From NCBI GenBank assembly GCA_041163265.1, contig JBEARL010000001.1, forward strand, positions 25,400 through 89,399: 64,000 bases of DNA. Reading direction: 5' to 3'. The DNA comes from CSBr16-57R1 sp041163265 (GTDB lineage: Bacteria > Actinomycetota > Nitriliruptoria > Nitriliruptorales > Nitriliruptoraceae). Below, one piece after another: positions 48,252 through 59,738 of the stretch; the first letter of the stretch is position 1; the number at the start of each line of letters is the position of its first letter. Made by a program: the position numbers and the translations under genes. The notes under the pieces are model-generated. The model had not been told where the DNA came from, made no database searches, and saw only the letters and a program-made list of their open reading frames with translations.

Positions 48252-51214
48252 GGCGCGACCGCGACCAGCGCGTCCGCACCCGCCGACGGCGGGACCCCGA
48301 CCGCGATCCTGGCGTCCGCCGCGTCCGTCGTGTCCGCGGCGAAGGCCTCGGGCGGCGGGCAGGAGCAGACGAGGTTGCGGTCGCCGCGGACGCCGTCGAT
48401 GCGCCGCACCGGCGGCCAGTACTTCGCGGCCCGGACGTGCGCCGAGGGATGGACCGCCAGCTCGCGGTCGTAGGGGTGCGGCCAGTCCCGCGTCAGCATC
48501 GCCGCCGTGTGCGGCGCGTTCACGAGCGGGTTGTCGTCCGCCGGCCAGGTCCCGTCCTCGACGCGGGCGATCTCGGCGCGTATCGCGAGCATCGCCGCGA
48601 CGAACCGCTCGAGCTCGGGCAGGTCCTCCGACTCGGTCGGCTCGATCATCAGCGTGCCCGCGACGGGGAAGCTCAGCGTCGGGGCGTGGAAGCCGTGGTC
48701 GATGAGGCGCTTCGCGACGTCCTCGGCGGTGATGCCGGTCGCCGCCGCGATCGGCCGCACGTCGACGATGCACTCGTGGGCGACGAGGCCGCCGGGACCG
48801 CTGTACAGCACCGGGAAGGCCCCCCGCAGCCGGGCCGCGACGTGGTTCGCGGCCAGCAGGGCCGTCCGGGTCGCACGTGCCAGCCCGTCGGGGCCCATCA
48901 GGCGGACGTACGCCCACGGGATCGCGAGGATGCCGGCCGAGCCGTACGGGGCGGCCGAGACCGGGCCGACCGGCCCCTCGCGCCGGGCCGGGTCGGGGTG
49001 CGTCGGGTGCGTCGGAAGGAACGGTGCCAGGTGGGCCGCGACCGCGACGGGACCGACGCCGGGTCCGCCGCCGCCGTGGGGGATGCAGAACGTCTTGTGC
49101 AGGTTCAGGTGCGAGACGTCGGCCCCGAACCGCCCGGGCGGCGCGACGCCGAGCAGTGCGTTGAGGTTCGCGCCGTCGACGTAGACCTGGCCGCCGGCGT
49201 CGTGGACGAGTCGGCAGACCTCGGTGATCCCCGCCTCGAAGACGCCGTGCGTCGATGGGTAGGTGACCATGATCGCCGCGAGGCGGTCGCCGTGCTCGGC
49301 GATGCGGGCCCGGAGGTCCTCGAGGTCGACCGACCCCTCGTCGTCGGCGCCGCCGACGACGACCCGCATGCCGGCCATCACCGCGCTGGCCGCGTTCGTG
49401 CCGTGGGCCGAGGAGGGGATGAGGCAGACGTCGCGCTGCGCGTCGCCCCGCGAGCGGTGGTACGCGGCGATCGCGAGCAGTCCGGCGAACTCGCCCTGGG
49501 AGCCGGCGTTCGGCTGCAGCGAGACGGCGGCGTACCCGGTGACCTCCGAGAGCCACCGCTCGAGGTCGTCGACCAGCGCCGTCGTCCCCGCCATCCGCTC
49601 GGCGGGCGCGAAGGGGTGGAGGTCCGCGAGGGCCGGCCAGGAGACGGGCTCCATCTCGACGGCCGCGTTCAGCTTCATCGTGCAGGACCCGAGCGGGATC
49701 ATCCCGCGGTCCAGCGCGTAGTCGCGGTCGGCGAGCCGCCGGAGGTAGCGCCGCAGCGCGGTCTCGCTGCGGTGGGCGTGGAAGACCTCGTGGGGCAGCA
49801 GCGTCCCGGTCCGGTGCAGGTGCGCCGGGACGGCGGGCGCGTCCGGTCCCTCGGCGTCGGGTGCGCCCAGCGCGGCCGCGCGGCCGGCCGCCTCGGCGGC
49901 CACCGCGTCCGGCACCCCGAGCGCCTCGAGCACGCCGATCAGGTGCGCCCGGGTCGTGACCTCGTCGCAGGCGACGCGGACGTGGTCGGCGTCGACGCGG
50001 CCCAGCAGCAGGTCGCGGGCGTCGGCGGCCGCCACCACCGCGTCGGCCCGGCCCGGGACGCGGAGCGTCACCGTGTCGAGGAACGCGGCGTGGACGGCGG
50101 GGACGCCCTGCGCTGCCGCGGCCGCGACGAGGGTCCGGGCGTGGCCGTGGGCGCGGAGCGCGATGCGGCGCAGGCCCTCCGGGCCGTGCCAGACCGCGTA
50201 CAGCCCGGCCACGACGGCCAGCAGCACCTGGGCGGTGCAGATGTTGGACGTCGCCCGTTCGCGCCGGATGTGCTGCTCGCGCGTCTGCAGCGCGAGGCGG
50301 TGGGCGGGCGCGCCGTCGGCGTCGACCGAGGTCCCGACCAGGCGTCCGGGCAGCAGCCGCTCGAGGCCCGCACGGACGGCCATGAACGCGGCGTGGGGTC
50401 CGCCGCCCCACATCGGCACCCCGAGGCGCTGGGCCGACCCGACGACGACGTCAGCTCCCCACCGGCCCGGCGGGTCGAGCAGCACCAGCGACAGCGGGTC
50501 CGCCGCGACGGTGACCATCCCGCCGCGGTCCCGCGCGGCGGCCGCGAGCGGCGCGAGGTCCCGCACGACCCCCGAGCGACCGGGCGACTGCAGCACCAGA
50601 CCCAGCAGGTCGCCGTCCGGCAGTCCGTCGGTCAGGTCGGCGACCTCGACCGCGAGGCCGAGCGGCGCGCACCGCGTCCGCAGCACCGCCAGCGTCTGCG
50701 GCAGCACCTCGGCATCGACCACCACCCGGTCCGACGCGGCCCGCGAGGCGCGGCGCATCAGCGTGACCGCCTCGGCGACCGCCGTCGCCTCGTCCAGCAG
50801 CGACGCGTTCGCGACGGGCAGGCCGGCCAGCTCGGCGACGAGCGTCTGGAAGTTGAGGAGCGCCTCGAGCCGGCCCTGGCTTATCTCGGGCTGGTACGGC
50901 GTGTAGGCCGTGTACCAGGCGGGGGACTCGAGGACGTCGCGGCGCAGCACCGCGGGCGTGACCGTGCCGTGGTAGCCGTCGCCGATCATGGCGACGCCGG
51001 GGCGGTTGCGACCGGCGAGCTCGCGCAGCGCCGCCGTGACGCCGGGCTCGTCGAGGGCCGCCGGCAGGTCGAGGGGCCGCTCGTCCCGGATCGCGTCGGG
51101 CACGGCGGCCGCGACGAGGGCGTCGAGCGACGGCTGGCCGACGGTCGCGAGCATCGTGGCGACGGCGGCGGCGTCGGGACCGATGTGGCGGTCGGCGAAC
51201 GGCACGGAGGTCAT
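48248..51214 (-). CDS. gcvP: Glycine dehydrogenase (decarboxylating), P protein
   Basis: A 988-residue one-piece P protein that decarboxylates glycine with PLP and passes the aminomethyl group to lipoyl-GcvH. The PLP Lys is near residue 706 in LNLHKTFCIPHGGGGPG. The N-terminal half begins with FADRHIGPDAAAV and contains YHGTVTPAVLRRDVLE. The C-terminal half has PLGSCTMKLNAAVEM. The full-length enzyme, not the split Gcv-PA/PB form, is encoded. It is the first gene of the operon. A tandem glycine riboswitch lies between its ATG and the promoter. Confidence 0.97.
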   Translation of the reverse strand: MTSVPFADRHIGPDAAAVATMLATVGQPSLDALVAAAVPDAIRDERPLDLPAALDEPGVTAALRELAGRNRPGVAMIGDGYHGTVTPAVLRRDVLESPAWYTAYTPYQPEISQGRLEALLNFQTLVAELAGLPVANASLLDEATAVAEAVTLMRRASRAASDRVVVDAEVLPQTLAVLRTRCAPLGLAVEVADLTDGLPDGDLLGLVLQSPGRSGVVRDLAPLAAAARDRGGMVTVAADPLSLVLLDPPGRWGADVVVGSAQRLGVPMWGGGPHAAFMAVRAGLERLLPGRLVGTSVDADGAPAHRLALQTREQHIRRERATSNICTAQVLLAVVAGLYAVWHGPEGLRRIALRAHGHARTLVAAAAAQGVPAVHAAFLDTVTLRVPGRADAVVAAADARDLLLGRVDADHVRVACDEVTTRAHLIGVLEALGVPDAVAAEAAGRAAALGAPDAEGPDAPAVPAHLHRTGTLLPHEVFHAHRSETALRRYLRRLADRDYALDRGMIPLGSCTMKLNAAVEMEPVSWPALADLHPFAPAERMAGTTALVDDLERWLSEVTGYAAVSLQPNAGSQGEFAGLLAIAAYHRSRGDAQRDVCLIPSSAHGTNAASAVMAGMRVVVGGADDEGSVDLEDLRARIAEHGDRLAAIMVTYPSTHGVFEAGITEVCRLVHDAGGQVYVDGANLNALLGVAPPGRFGADVSHLNLHKTFCIPHGGGGPGVGPVAVAAHLAPFLPTHPTHPDPARREGPVGPVSAAPYGSAGILAIPWAYVRLMGPDGLARATRTALLAANHVAARLRGAFPVLYSGPGGLVAHECIVDVRPIAAATGITAEDVAKRLIDHGFHAPTLSFPVAGTLMIEPTESEDLPELERFVAAMLAIRAEIARVEDGTWPADDNPLVNAPHTAAMLTRDWPHPYDRELAVHPSAHVRAAKYWPPVRRIDGVRGDRNLVCSCPPPEAFAADTTDAADARIAVGVPPSAGADALVAVAP

Positions 51215-51260
51215 GGCGGGGTCCCCTCCGGCACCGCGCGCGCGGTGCCCGGATCCCCCC

Positions 51261-51464
51261 GCTCTGTCGTCCCGCGCGTGGCGGGCCTGAGAGTTTCACC
51301 GGCTCGGAACCGGTTTGCCCCGTCGGCGCGCCCGTGGGGGCGCTCTCCAGAGATGCCTCGTCCGGACGGTGCGGGTGCCTGAGAGGTTCCCGGGAGGGGT
51401 TGCTCCTTCGGCGGCGGGGCCAGCGGCGGTGTGCCGCGCGTCCCCGCGCTCTCCCGTCCGACGT
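51261..51464 (-). ncRNA. Tandem glycine riboswitch (gcvT RNA) upstream of gcvP
   Basis: Read on the minus strand, two successive glycine aptamers are visible. The first begins GGGAGAGCG near 51458, contains GCCGAAGGAGCAA and closes with CTCTCAGGCA near 51375. The second begins GCATCTCTGGAGAGCG near 51354, contains GCCGACGGGGCAA and closes with GAAACTCTCAGGC and GACAGAGC near 51261. These are the conserved elements of the family. About 45 bases separate it from the gcvP start. A glycine-induced rise in gcv expression is expected. Confidence 0.9.
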
Positions 51465-51491
51465 CGACGGCCACTGTTCGGTTGTCGCGCG

Positions 51492-51501
51492 ACCGTAGCA
51501 T
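51492..51501. promoter_or_regulatory. Overlapping divergent -10 elements for the gcv operon and the Rv2466c-like gene
   Basis: The minus strand carries an extended -10, TGCTACGGT, with its hexamer at 51497-51492. It is about 30 bases upstream of the riboswitch. The plus strand carries TAGCAT (51496-51501), about 27 bases ahead of the GTG at 51528. The two hexamers share two bases, so only one polymerase can open here at a time. Confidence 0.5.
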
Positions 51502-51527
51502 CGGGGTCCGCGACGGACGGGGAGCCC

Positions 51528-52151
51528 GTGCTGGTCCGACTCTGGGTCGACCCGGTCTGCCCGTTCTGCTGGATGACCTCGCGGTGGCTGGTCCGGGTCG
51601 CGGCCCTGCGGGACCTCCGGATCGAGCTCCTCCCGATCAGCCTGATGGTCAAGAACGCCTCGACCCCCGAGGACCCCTTCCACGAGGCCATGGTCGCGGG
51701 CCACGGGCTGCTCCGGGTCATGGAGGCTGTCCGGGCCGCCGGGCACGCCGCCCGCATCGGCGACCTCTACACCGAGTACGGCCGCCGGCTCCACGTCCGG
51801 GGCGAGGCCCGGGTCGACGCGGCCGAGGCGCTGGCGTCCGCGGGGCTCGATCGGGCTCTGGCCGCCGCGGCGGATGACGACGCCTGGGACGCAGCGATCG
51901 CGGCGGCGATGGCCGAGGGGCTCAAGCTCGTCGGCGACGACGTCGGCACCCCGATCATCGCCGTCGAGCACCCGGCGCGGCCGGGCGTCGAGGTCGGGCT
52001 GTTCGGACCCGTCATCACCGAGCTGCCCGACGCCGAGGCCTCGCTCCGCCTCTGGGACGGGTTCCTCGCGATGGTCGCGACCGACGGGTTCTTCGAGCTG
52101 AAGCGGACGCGGACCGCGGCGCCGGCGCGGCTCGACGAGTCGGACCTCTGA
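51528..52151 (+). CDS. Mycothiol-dependent nitroreductase, Rv2466c-like (DsbA fold)
   Basis: A 207-residue thioredoxin-fold protein with the same length as Mycobacterium tuberculosis Rv2466c, a mycothiol-dependent oxidoreductase. The active site is C11-P-F-C14 within WVDPVCPFCWMTSRWL; Rv2466c has CPWC. DVGTPII carries the cis-Pro, and FFELKRTRTAAP near the end matches the family tail. The GTG has GGGGAG upstream. The presence of this family implies mycothiol in the host. The stop overlaps a probable CTG start of the next gene. Confidence 0.92.
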   Translation: MLVRLWVDPVCPFCWMTSRWLVRVAALRDLRIELLPISLMVKNASTPEDPFHEAMVAGHGLLRVMEAVRAAGHAARIGDLYTEYGRRLHVRGEARVDAAEALASAGLDRALAAAADDDAWDAAIAAAMAEGLKLVGDDVGTPIIAVEHPARPGVEVGLFGPVITELPDAEASLRLWDGFLAMVATDGFFELKRTRTAAPARLDESDL

Positions 52152-54155
52152 GCGCGCTCCGCGCCTCGGGGGTGGCCGTCGAGGTCGGCGGCCGGACGCT
52201 GCTGCGCGACGTCGACCTCTCCGTCGGCGTCGGCGAGCGCATCGCGATCGTCGGTGGCAACGGCACCGGGAAGACCACGCTGCTGCGCACGCTGGTCGGT
52301 GAGCGGCAGCCCTCCGCCGGCGACGTCCACCGCCCCCGGGACCTGCGGCTCGGATGGCTGGCGCAGGACGCGGCCGACCTCGCGGGACGCTTCCCGACGC
52401 TCGGTGCGCTGGTCCGCGACGGCGCGACCGAGCTGGTCGCCCTCGAGCGCGAGCTCGCCGATCTCGAGGCGCGGCTGGAGTCGGCTGACGAGGACGAGGC
52501 GCTGGCGCTGGCCGGCCGGTACGCCGACGCGCGCGAGCGGTACGGGCAGCTCGGCGGTGACGCGCTGGACGCCGAGGTGGCGCGCATCCTCGCCGGCCTC
52601 GGGTTCGCGCCGGGCGACGAGGACCGGGACCCGACCGAGCTGTCGGGCGGGTGGCGCGTCCGAGCGGCGCTGGCGCGGCTGCTCGTGAGCGACCCCGACC
52701 TGCTGGTCCTCGACGAGCCGACGAACCACCTCGACCTCGAGAGCATCCGGTGGCTCGAGGCGACGCTCGCGACGCTGCGCGGCGGCCTGCTGGTCGTGAC
52801 CCACGACCGCGACCTCGTCGACGCCGTCGCGCAGCGGGTCGCCGACGTCGCGGCGGGCACGGTCACCGTCTACGACGTCCGCCGGCCGGGGGAGGAGGGC
52901 GGGTTCGCGGCGTTCCTCGCCCAGCGCGAGGAGCGGCTCGAGCGGCTGCGCGCCGCCCGCGCCCAGCAGGACCGTGTGCTCGCCGAGCAGGAGCGGTTCA
53001 TCGAGCGCTTCCGCTACAAGGCGACGAAGGCCCGGCAGGTCCAGTCGCGGATCAAGGCCCTCGAGAGGGTCGAGCGCGTCGAGGTGCCCGAGGCGCGGGC
53101 GCTCCGCGTCCGGTTCGGCTTCCCCGAGCCGGCCCGGGCCGGCCGGACCGTGGCGGAGCTCGCAGGGGTCACGTTCGCCTACGGCGAGCGGACGATCCTC
53201 GACGGCGTCGACCTGGTGATCGAGCGGGGGCGGAAGGTCGCGCTGGTCGGTCCGAACGGCGCGGGGAAGTCGACGTTGCTGCGGCTGCTCGGTGGCCGCC
53301 TCGGCGCGCAGGCCGGCGAGGTCCGCCTCGGAGCCGCGGTGACGGCCGCGTTCGTCGACCAGCACGCCGCCGACGGCCAGGACCCCGGCCGGACCGCCCT
53401 CGAGGAGTTCCGGGGCGCGCTCGGGGAGCGCGCCGGCCGGGCCGACGCCCGCTCGACGCTGGCCGCGTTCGGGTTCCCCGGCGACCTCGCCGAGCGCCGC
53501 GTCGGGGTGCTCAGCGGCGGCGAGCGGATGCGTCTCGCGCTCGCGCAGGCGATGGTCTCGCCGGCGAACCTGCTGCTCCTCGACGAGCCGACCAACCACC
53601 TCGACATGGCGTCCCGCGACGTGCTCGAGGACGCGCTGGTGGCCTGGGGCGGGACCGTCGTGCTCGTGACCCACGACCGGCACGTCGTGCGTGCGGTCGC
53701 CGACGCGGTCGTCGAGGTCCGCGACGGCGGCGCGGTCTGGTTCGACGGCACCTGGCTCGAGCTCGAGGCCCGTCGTGCGCCCGCGGTCCGAGGGCCGGAG
53801 CCGGTCGTGGCGCCCGTCCGGCGACGCGGTGGCGGTGGGGGGTCCACTGCGGGCGGCGGCCGCGGCGGCTCACGGCCGGCCGGGGACGGGCTGGCGCCGC
53901 TGCGTCGGGAGCTCGCGAAGGTCGAGGCCGAGCTGGCCGCGGCCGAGTCCGAGGTCGCCGAGCTGACCCGTCGCCTCGCCGACCCCGACCTCTACGCCGA
54001 CCCCGACGCCGTCGCGGTCGCGGTCGCGGCCCACGGGGTGGCGAAGGACGCCGCCGCGGGGCTGATGCGGCGCTGGGAGGAGCTCGGCACCGCGCTCGAG
54101 ACCGCCGAGGCCGAGACTGCGTCGGCCGTCGACGCCGCGCCGTCGGGACCTGCGG

Positions 54156-54178
<23 letters not shown>
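52148..54178 (+). CDS. ABC-F family ATPase (probable CTG start)
   Basis: A soluble protein of about 676 residues with two ABC domains and no membrane part; ABC-F proteins act on ribosomes. Walker A sites are GGNGTGKTT and GPNGAGKST, signatures LSGGWRVR and LSGGERMR, Walker B LLVLDEPTNHLD and LLLLDEPTNHLD. The linker between domains is charged and helical (ERFRYKATKARQVQSRIKAL). The C-terminus has a Gly-rich stretch then a coiled coil. The first ATG/GTG is GTG 52172, but it removes most of the first beta-strand. CTG 52148 (reading LSALRASGVAVEV) restores it and overlaps the previous stop as CTGA. A GTG start remains possible. Confidence 0.87.
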
Positions 54179-56378
<2,200 letters not shown>

Positions 56379-56420
56379 GTGGTCCTCCTCGCGCGGAGCC
56401 GGGAGCGGGCGGGGAGGACG

Positions 56421-57197
56421 CTAGACGCTGCGGCCCGGGTCGGCGTCCAGCTCGTAGAGCGTCATCACCGGCCGATGGTCCGACGGCGCGACGCCCCGCC
56501 ACGGCTGGTCCACGACCTCGGTCATGACCGGTCGGATGTCGCCGCGGTGGAACTGCCAGTCGAGGGTCGACGCGGGCAGCAGCGGCGACCGGCGCGAGCC
56601 TGTGCCGTCGACGGGGAACGCCGGGTAGGTCGGCGGTGGCTGGACGCCGAGCGCGGCCCAGGCGTCGGTGAACCCCGCGTCGCGGAGCGCCCAGACCGGG
56701 ACGACCGGGTCGTTCAGGTCGCCCATGAGGAGGCACGGTCCGTCGCCGGCGATCGCCTCGAGCGCGGCGGCGACCGCGGCGGTCTGCGCCGGTCGTGGGC
56801 TGTGGCCGGTGGAAGGCTCGTCCGTGCCCCCGGTCCAGGTCAGGTGGACGGTCGCGACGACCAGCACACGGTCGCCCGGCAGGTCCCGGAGCCGGACCCA
56901 GAACAGTCGGCGCAGCTCCTCGACCCCCCCGTGGTCGGCCGCGCCGTGCTCGAGCGCCTCGAACCGCCGGGCGTCCCACCAGACGTTCCCCTCCTGCTCC
57001 CAGCCCGGGAAGGGGTCCCGGACCCGGAGGTGGTGGGGGAGCGCCTCGTCGATCACCGCGGCCACGGGCGGGCGGAGCTCCTGGACGCAGAGGAGGTCAG
57101 GGGAGCGGGCGAGGAGGGCCCGCAGCGGGGCCTCCCGGGCCGGCCAGCGCTGGGTGTTCCAGAGGTTCAGCGTCATGGCGGTCAGGCGGTCCGTCAC
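56421..57197 (-). CDS. Exonuclease/endonuclease/phosphatase-family protein
   Basis: A 258-residue metal-dependent phosphodiesterase-fold protein. Motifs of the family are all present: MTLNLWN near residue 8, CVQELR near 38, HLTW near 120, GDLND near 155 and SDHRPVM near the C-terminus. Members include DNA repair nucleases and lipid phosphatases; no signal peptide is seen, so a nuclease or nucleotide phosphatase in the cytoplasm is likely. GTG 57197 is preceded by GGGGGAGGG. It ends 42 bases before the icd start, in the same direction. Confidence 0.84.
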   Translation of the reverse strand: MTDRLTAMTLNLWNTQRWPAREAPLRALLARSPDLLCVQELRPPVAAVIDEALPHHLRVRDPFPGWEQEGNVWWDARRFEALEHGAADHGGVEELRRLFWVRLRDLPGDRVLVVATVHLTWTGGTDEPSTGHSPRPAQTAAVAAALEAIAGDGPCLLMGDLNDPVVPVWALRDAGFTDAWAALGVQPPPTYPAFPVDGTGSRRSPLLPASTLDWQFHRGDIRPVMTEVVDQPWRGVAPSDHRPVMTLYELDADPGRSV

Positions 57198-57262
57198 GCG
57201 ATCCCTCCCCCGGCCCGGCGGCCGGCCGACCCGGTCCTCGGGAGGAGTGTGCCCCGTCACGC

Positions 57263-57268
57263 TAGATT
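57263..57268 (+). promoter_or_regulatory. Probable -10 element of the split fibronectin-III gene
   Basis: TAGATT lies six bases before an ATG at 57275, but that ATG opens a different frame from the signal peptide. A transcript starting near 57275 would give a leader of about 38-47 bases to the GTG 57313 or ATG 57322 of the exported frame. Confidence 0.4.
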
Positions 57269-57312
57269 GGAGCTATGACGAAGCCGAGCTTCGTCCCACC
57301 GACCGGTGCGGG

Positions 57313-58061
57313 GTGGCCGACATGTTGCGTCGCGATGCGCTCGCCGTCCCGCTCGTCGGCATCGCGAGCCTCGCGCTCCCCGCTGCGACCGCGGCCGCCT
57401 CTGACGTGGTCGATCCCGGCGCGGCGTCGCTCGAGATCTCCGGCACCTCTGCCTCCGACAGCGCGGTGACGGTCGTCTGGACGGACACCCCATGAGCTAC
57501 GTCTACGACGTCTTCCATCGTCCCGCGGGAGGCAGCGGGCCGTGGACTCTCGGCGCGTCCGGTGTGACGACCGCCACGCCGGGAGGTCGGACCACGATCA
57601 CCGGGTTGACGAACGGCGTCCGCTACGAGTTCGAGGTCCGCCGCACCGCGCCGACAGTCCGCTACAGCGACCTCGGCGAGGGGACCCCACTGGGCGGCAT
57701 CGACGCGCCGCCCGACACCTTCTCGCCGACCGGGGAACCCTCAGTCTCGGGCGACGGGGACTCGACGGCCCAGCGGGGCACCTACAACGGGGAGGACGGC
57801 GCCTTCCTCCGGTTCACCGGGGGAGCGAACTGGGAGTACTTCGAGGCGTACGTGGGATCGACGCTGGTGTGCAGGGTCGAGAAGTCGCCGAAGCGCGTCA
57901 TCATCGGCGGGACGACGTACTCGGACCTGACGAACCCTGCCGTGACTGCGGTCGTGGTCGAGGTCGCGTCCAACCGGGCCTACTTCATCAACACCGGTGG
58001 CGCATCGTCCATCACCATCAAGCCGAACGGCGGCAGCGCGATCGAGCTGAATGTCGTCTGA
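57313..58061 (+). pseudogene. Exported fibronectin-III protein interrupted by a frameshift at 57488-57495
   Basis: The first frame (57313-57495) encodes a signal peptide, MLRRDALAVPLVGIASLALP with an Ala-rich cleavage site, and the first strands of a fibronectin type III domain ending SAVTVVWTDTP. The second frame (57492-58061) resumes directly with SYVYDVFHRPAGGSGPW and TNGVRYEFEVRR, the remaining strands of the same domain, then about 110 residues of unrecognised beta-rich sequence. The break falls at a run of four C residues; one more C would join them. It could be a true mutation, a sequencing error or translational slippage. Two coupled genes (ATGA overlap) is the other reading. GC by eye is lower (58-67%) than nearby genes. 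Confidence 0.6.
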
Positions 58062-58071
58062 CCCCTCGGAA

Positions 58072-58114
58072 GCGAGCGGGGGGCGGACGCTCGGCGCGCC
58101 CGCCCCCCGCTCGC
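58072..58114. terminator. Bidirectional terminator between the fibronectin-III gene and glnA1
   Basis: GCGAGCGGGGGGCGG (58072-58086) pairs perfectly with CCGCCCCCCGCTCGC (58100-58114). The 15-bp stem has a 13-base loop and lies between convergent stop codons. Confidence 0.78.
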
Positions 58115-58123
58115 GTACCGGGA

Positions 58124-59548
58124 TCAGAGGTCGTAGTACAGCTGGAACTCCATCGGGTGCGGCCGGAGCCCGACCTGCGCGACCTCCTGGTCCATCTTGT
58201 AGGAGATCCACGTCTCGATCAGGTCCTCGGTGAACACCCCGCCCTCGAGCAGGAACTCGTGGTCGGCCTGCAGGTTCCCGAGCGCCTCCTCGAGGCTCCG
58301 CGGGACGCTGGGGAGGTTGCGCAGCTCCTCCGGCGGCAGGTCGTAGATGTCCTTGTCGACCGGGTCCATCGGCTCGATGCGGTTCTTCACCCCGTCGAGG
58401 CCGGCCATCAGCATGGCCGCGAACGCGAGGTACGGGTTGCTCGAGGGGTCGGGCACCCGGAACTCGATGCGCTTCGCCTTCGGCGAGTCGCCCGAGATCG
58501 GGATGCGGATCGCCGCCGAGCGGTTCCGCGCCGAGTACACCAGGTTGACCGGGGCCTCGTAGCCCGGCACCAGACGGCGGTAGCTGTTCGTCGTCGGGTT
58601 GGTGAAGGCCAGCAGCGCCGGAGCGTGCTTCAGCAGGCCGCCGATGTACCACCGCGCCATGTCCGACAGCTGCCCGTACCCGTTGGGGTCGTGGAACAGC
58701 GGCTCCCCGCCCTTCCACAGCGACTGGTGGGTGTGCATCCCGGACCCGTTGTCACCGAACATCGGCTTCGGCATGAAGGTGGCGGTCTTCCCCGCCTCGA
58801 AGGCCACGTTCTTGATGACGTACTTGAACGTCATCATCTTGTCCGCGACCTTCGCGAGCGTGTCGAACCGGATGTCGATCTCGGCCTGGCCGGGCGCGCC
58901 GACCTCGTGGTGCTGGACCTCGACCTGCATCCCGAACCGCTCGAGCATGACCGACATCTCGGACCGCAGGTCCTGGTAGTGGTCCATCGGCGGGACGGGG
59001 AAGTAGCCCTGCTTGGTCCGCGGCTTGTAGCCGAGGTTGCCGTGCCCGTCGTCCTCGCCCGAGGTCCACGGACCCTCGACCGAGTCGATCGCGATCAGCG
59101 ACTCGTGGGGGTCGTTGCGGAAGTTGATCTGGTCGAAGATGAAGAACTCGGCCTCGGGGCCCATGAACACCGTGTCGGCGATGCCGGTCGAGGCGAGGTA
59201 CGCCTCGGCCTTCCGCACGATGTTGCGCGGGTCGCGCGAGTACGCCTCGCCGGTGACCGCGTCGTGGACGTGGCAGTAGACCATCATCGTCTTCCGGTCC
59301 CGGAAGTGGTCCTGCTGCAGCGTCGAGAGGTCAGGGATCAGGAGCATGTCCGACTCCTGGATGCCCTGGAAGCCGCGCACCGACGAGCCGTCGAAGTAGA
59401 GGCCGTTCTCGAACACGCCCTCGTCGACGCTGGAGATCGGGACGGAGAAGTGCTGGACGAGGCCCGGCAGGTCGACGAAGCGGAGGTCGAGGAACTCGAC
59501 GCCATCCTTCTTCATCGCCGCCACGGCGTCCTTCGCGGACGATGCCAC
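58124..59548 (-). CDS. glnA: Glutamine synthetase, type I (GlnA1)
   Basis: A 474-residue glutamine synthetase of normal type-I length. FDGSSVRGFQGIQESDMLL near residue 52, GPEAEFFIFDQI near 130, FMPKPMFGDNGSGMHTHQSL near 255 and RIEFRVPDPSSNPYLAFAA near 350 are the catalytic blocks. The adenylylation segment IYDLPPEEL carries Tyr near residue 400, the target of GlnE. The GTG start has AAGGAG upstream. A four-part GlnR-type box precedes the promoter. It is the main ammonia-assimilating enzyme in the window. Confidence 0.96.
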   Translation of the reverse strand: MASSAKDAVAAMKKDGVEFLDLRFVDLPGLVQHFSVPISSVDEGVFENGLYFDGSSVRGFQGIQESDMLLIPDLSTLQQDHFRDRKTMMVYCHVHDAVTGEAYSRDPRNIVRKAEAYLASTGIADTVFMGPEAEFFIFDQINFRNDPHESLIAIDSVEGPWTSGEDDGHGNLGYKPRTKQGYFPVPPMDHYQDLRSEMSVMLERFGMQVEVQHHEVGAPGQAEIDIRFDTLAKVADKMMTFKYVIKNVAFEAGKTATFMPKPMFGDNGSGMHTHQSLWKGGEPLFHDPNGYGQLSDMARWYIGGLLKHAPALLAFTNPTTNSYRRLVPGYEAPVNLVYSARNRSAAIRIPISGDSPKAKRIEFRVPDPSSNPYLAFAAMLMAGLDGVKNRIEPMDPVDKDIYDLPPEELRNLPSVPRSLEEALGNLQADHEFLLEGGVFTEDLIETWISYKMDQEVAQVGLRPHPMEFQLYYDL

Positions 59549-59629
59549 GGGAGTGCTCCTTCCGGTGCGGTCCCCGCACCACTCGGGGCCCGGCCGAGGG
59601 GGGTCGCGGCCGGGGCAGACGCGGGGCGG

Positions 59630-59683
59630 ACAGTAGGCGGGACGTGTACCTGCCCCGTGACCCGCGTGTTTCCGCCGCGTTAC
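59630..59683 (-). promoter_or_regulatory. GlnR-type box and promoter of glnA1
   Basis: On the minus strand GTAAC, GAAAC, GTCAC and GGTAC occur at exact 11-base intervals between 59683 and 59646. A -10 TACTGT (59635-59630) follows after ten bases. This is a close match to the GlnR consensus (gTnAC-N6-GaAAC repeated). Both sequence and spacing mirror the amt promoter. The remaining bases between this and the small membrane gene (to 59738) hold nothing further. Confidence 0.8.
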
Positions 59684-59738
59684 GCCATTCGCCGGCCCCG
59701 ACGGGGTGCCCTCGGAGGCCGGCCGCGCCCGGGTCCGG

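Noticed and set aside
57275..57469. Possible leaderless gene of 64 codons starting at ATG 57275
   Set aside because: The spacing to TAGATT is right, but the product is Arg/Ser/Pro-rich without domain features and lies in a different frame from the convincing signal peptide.
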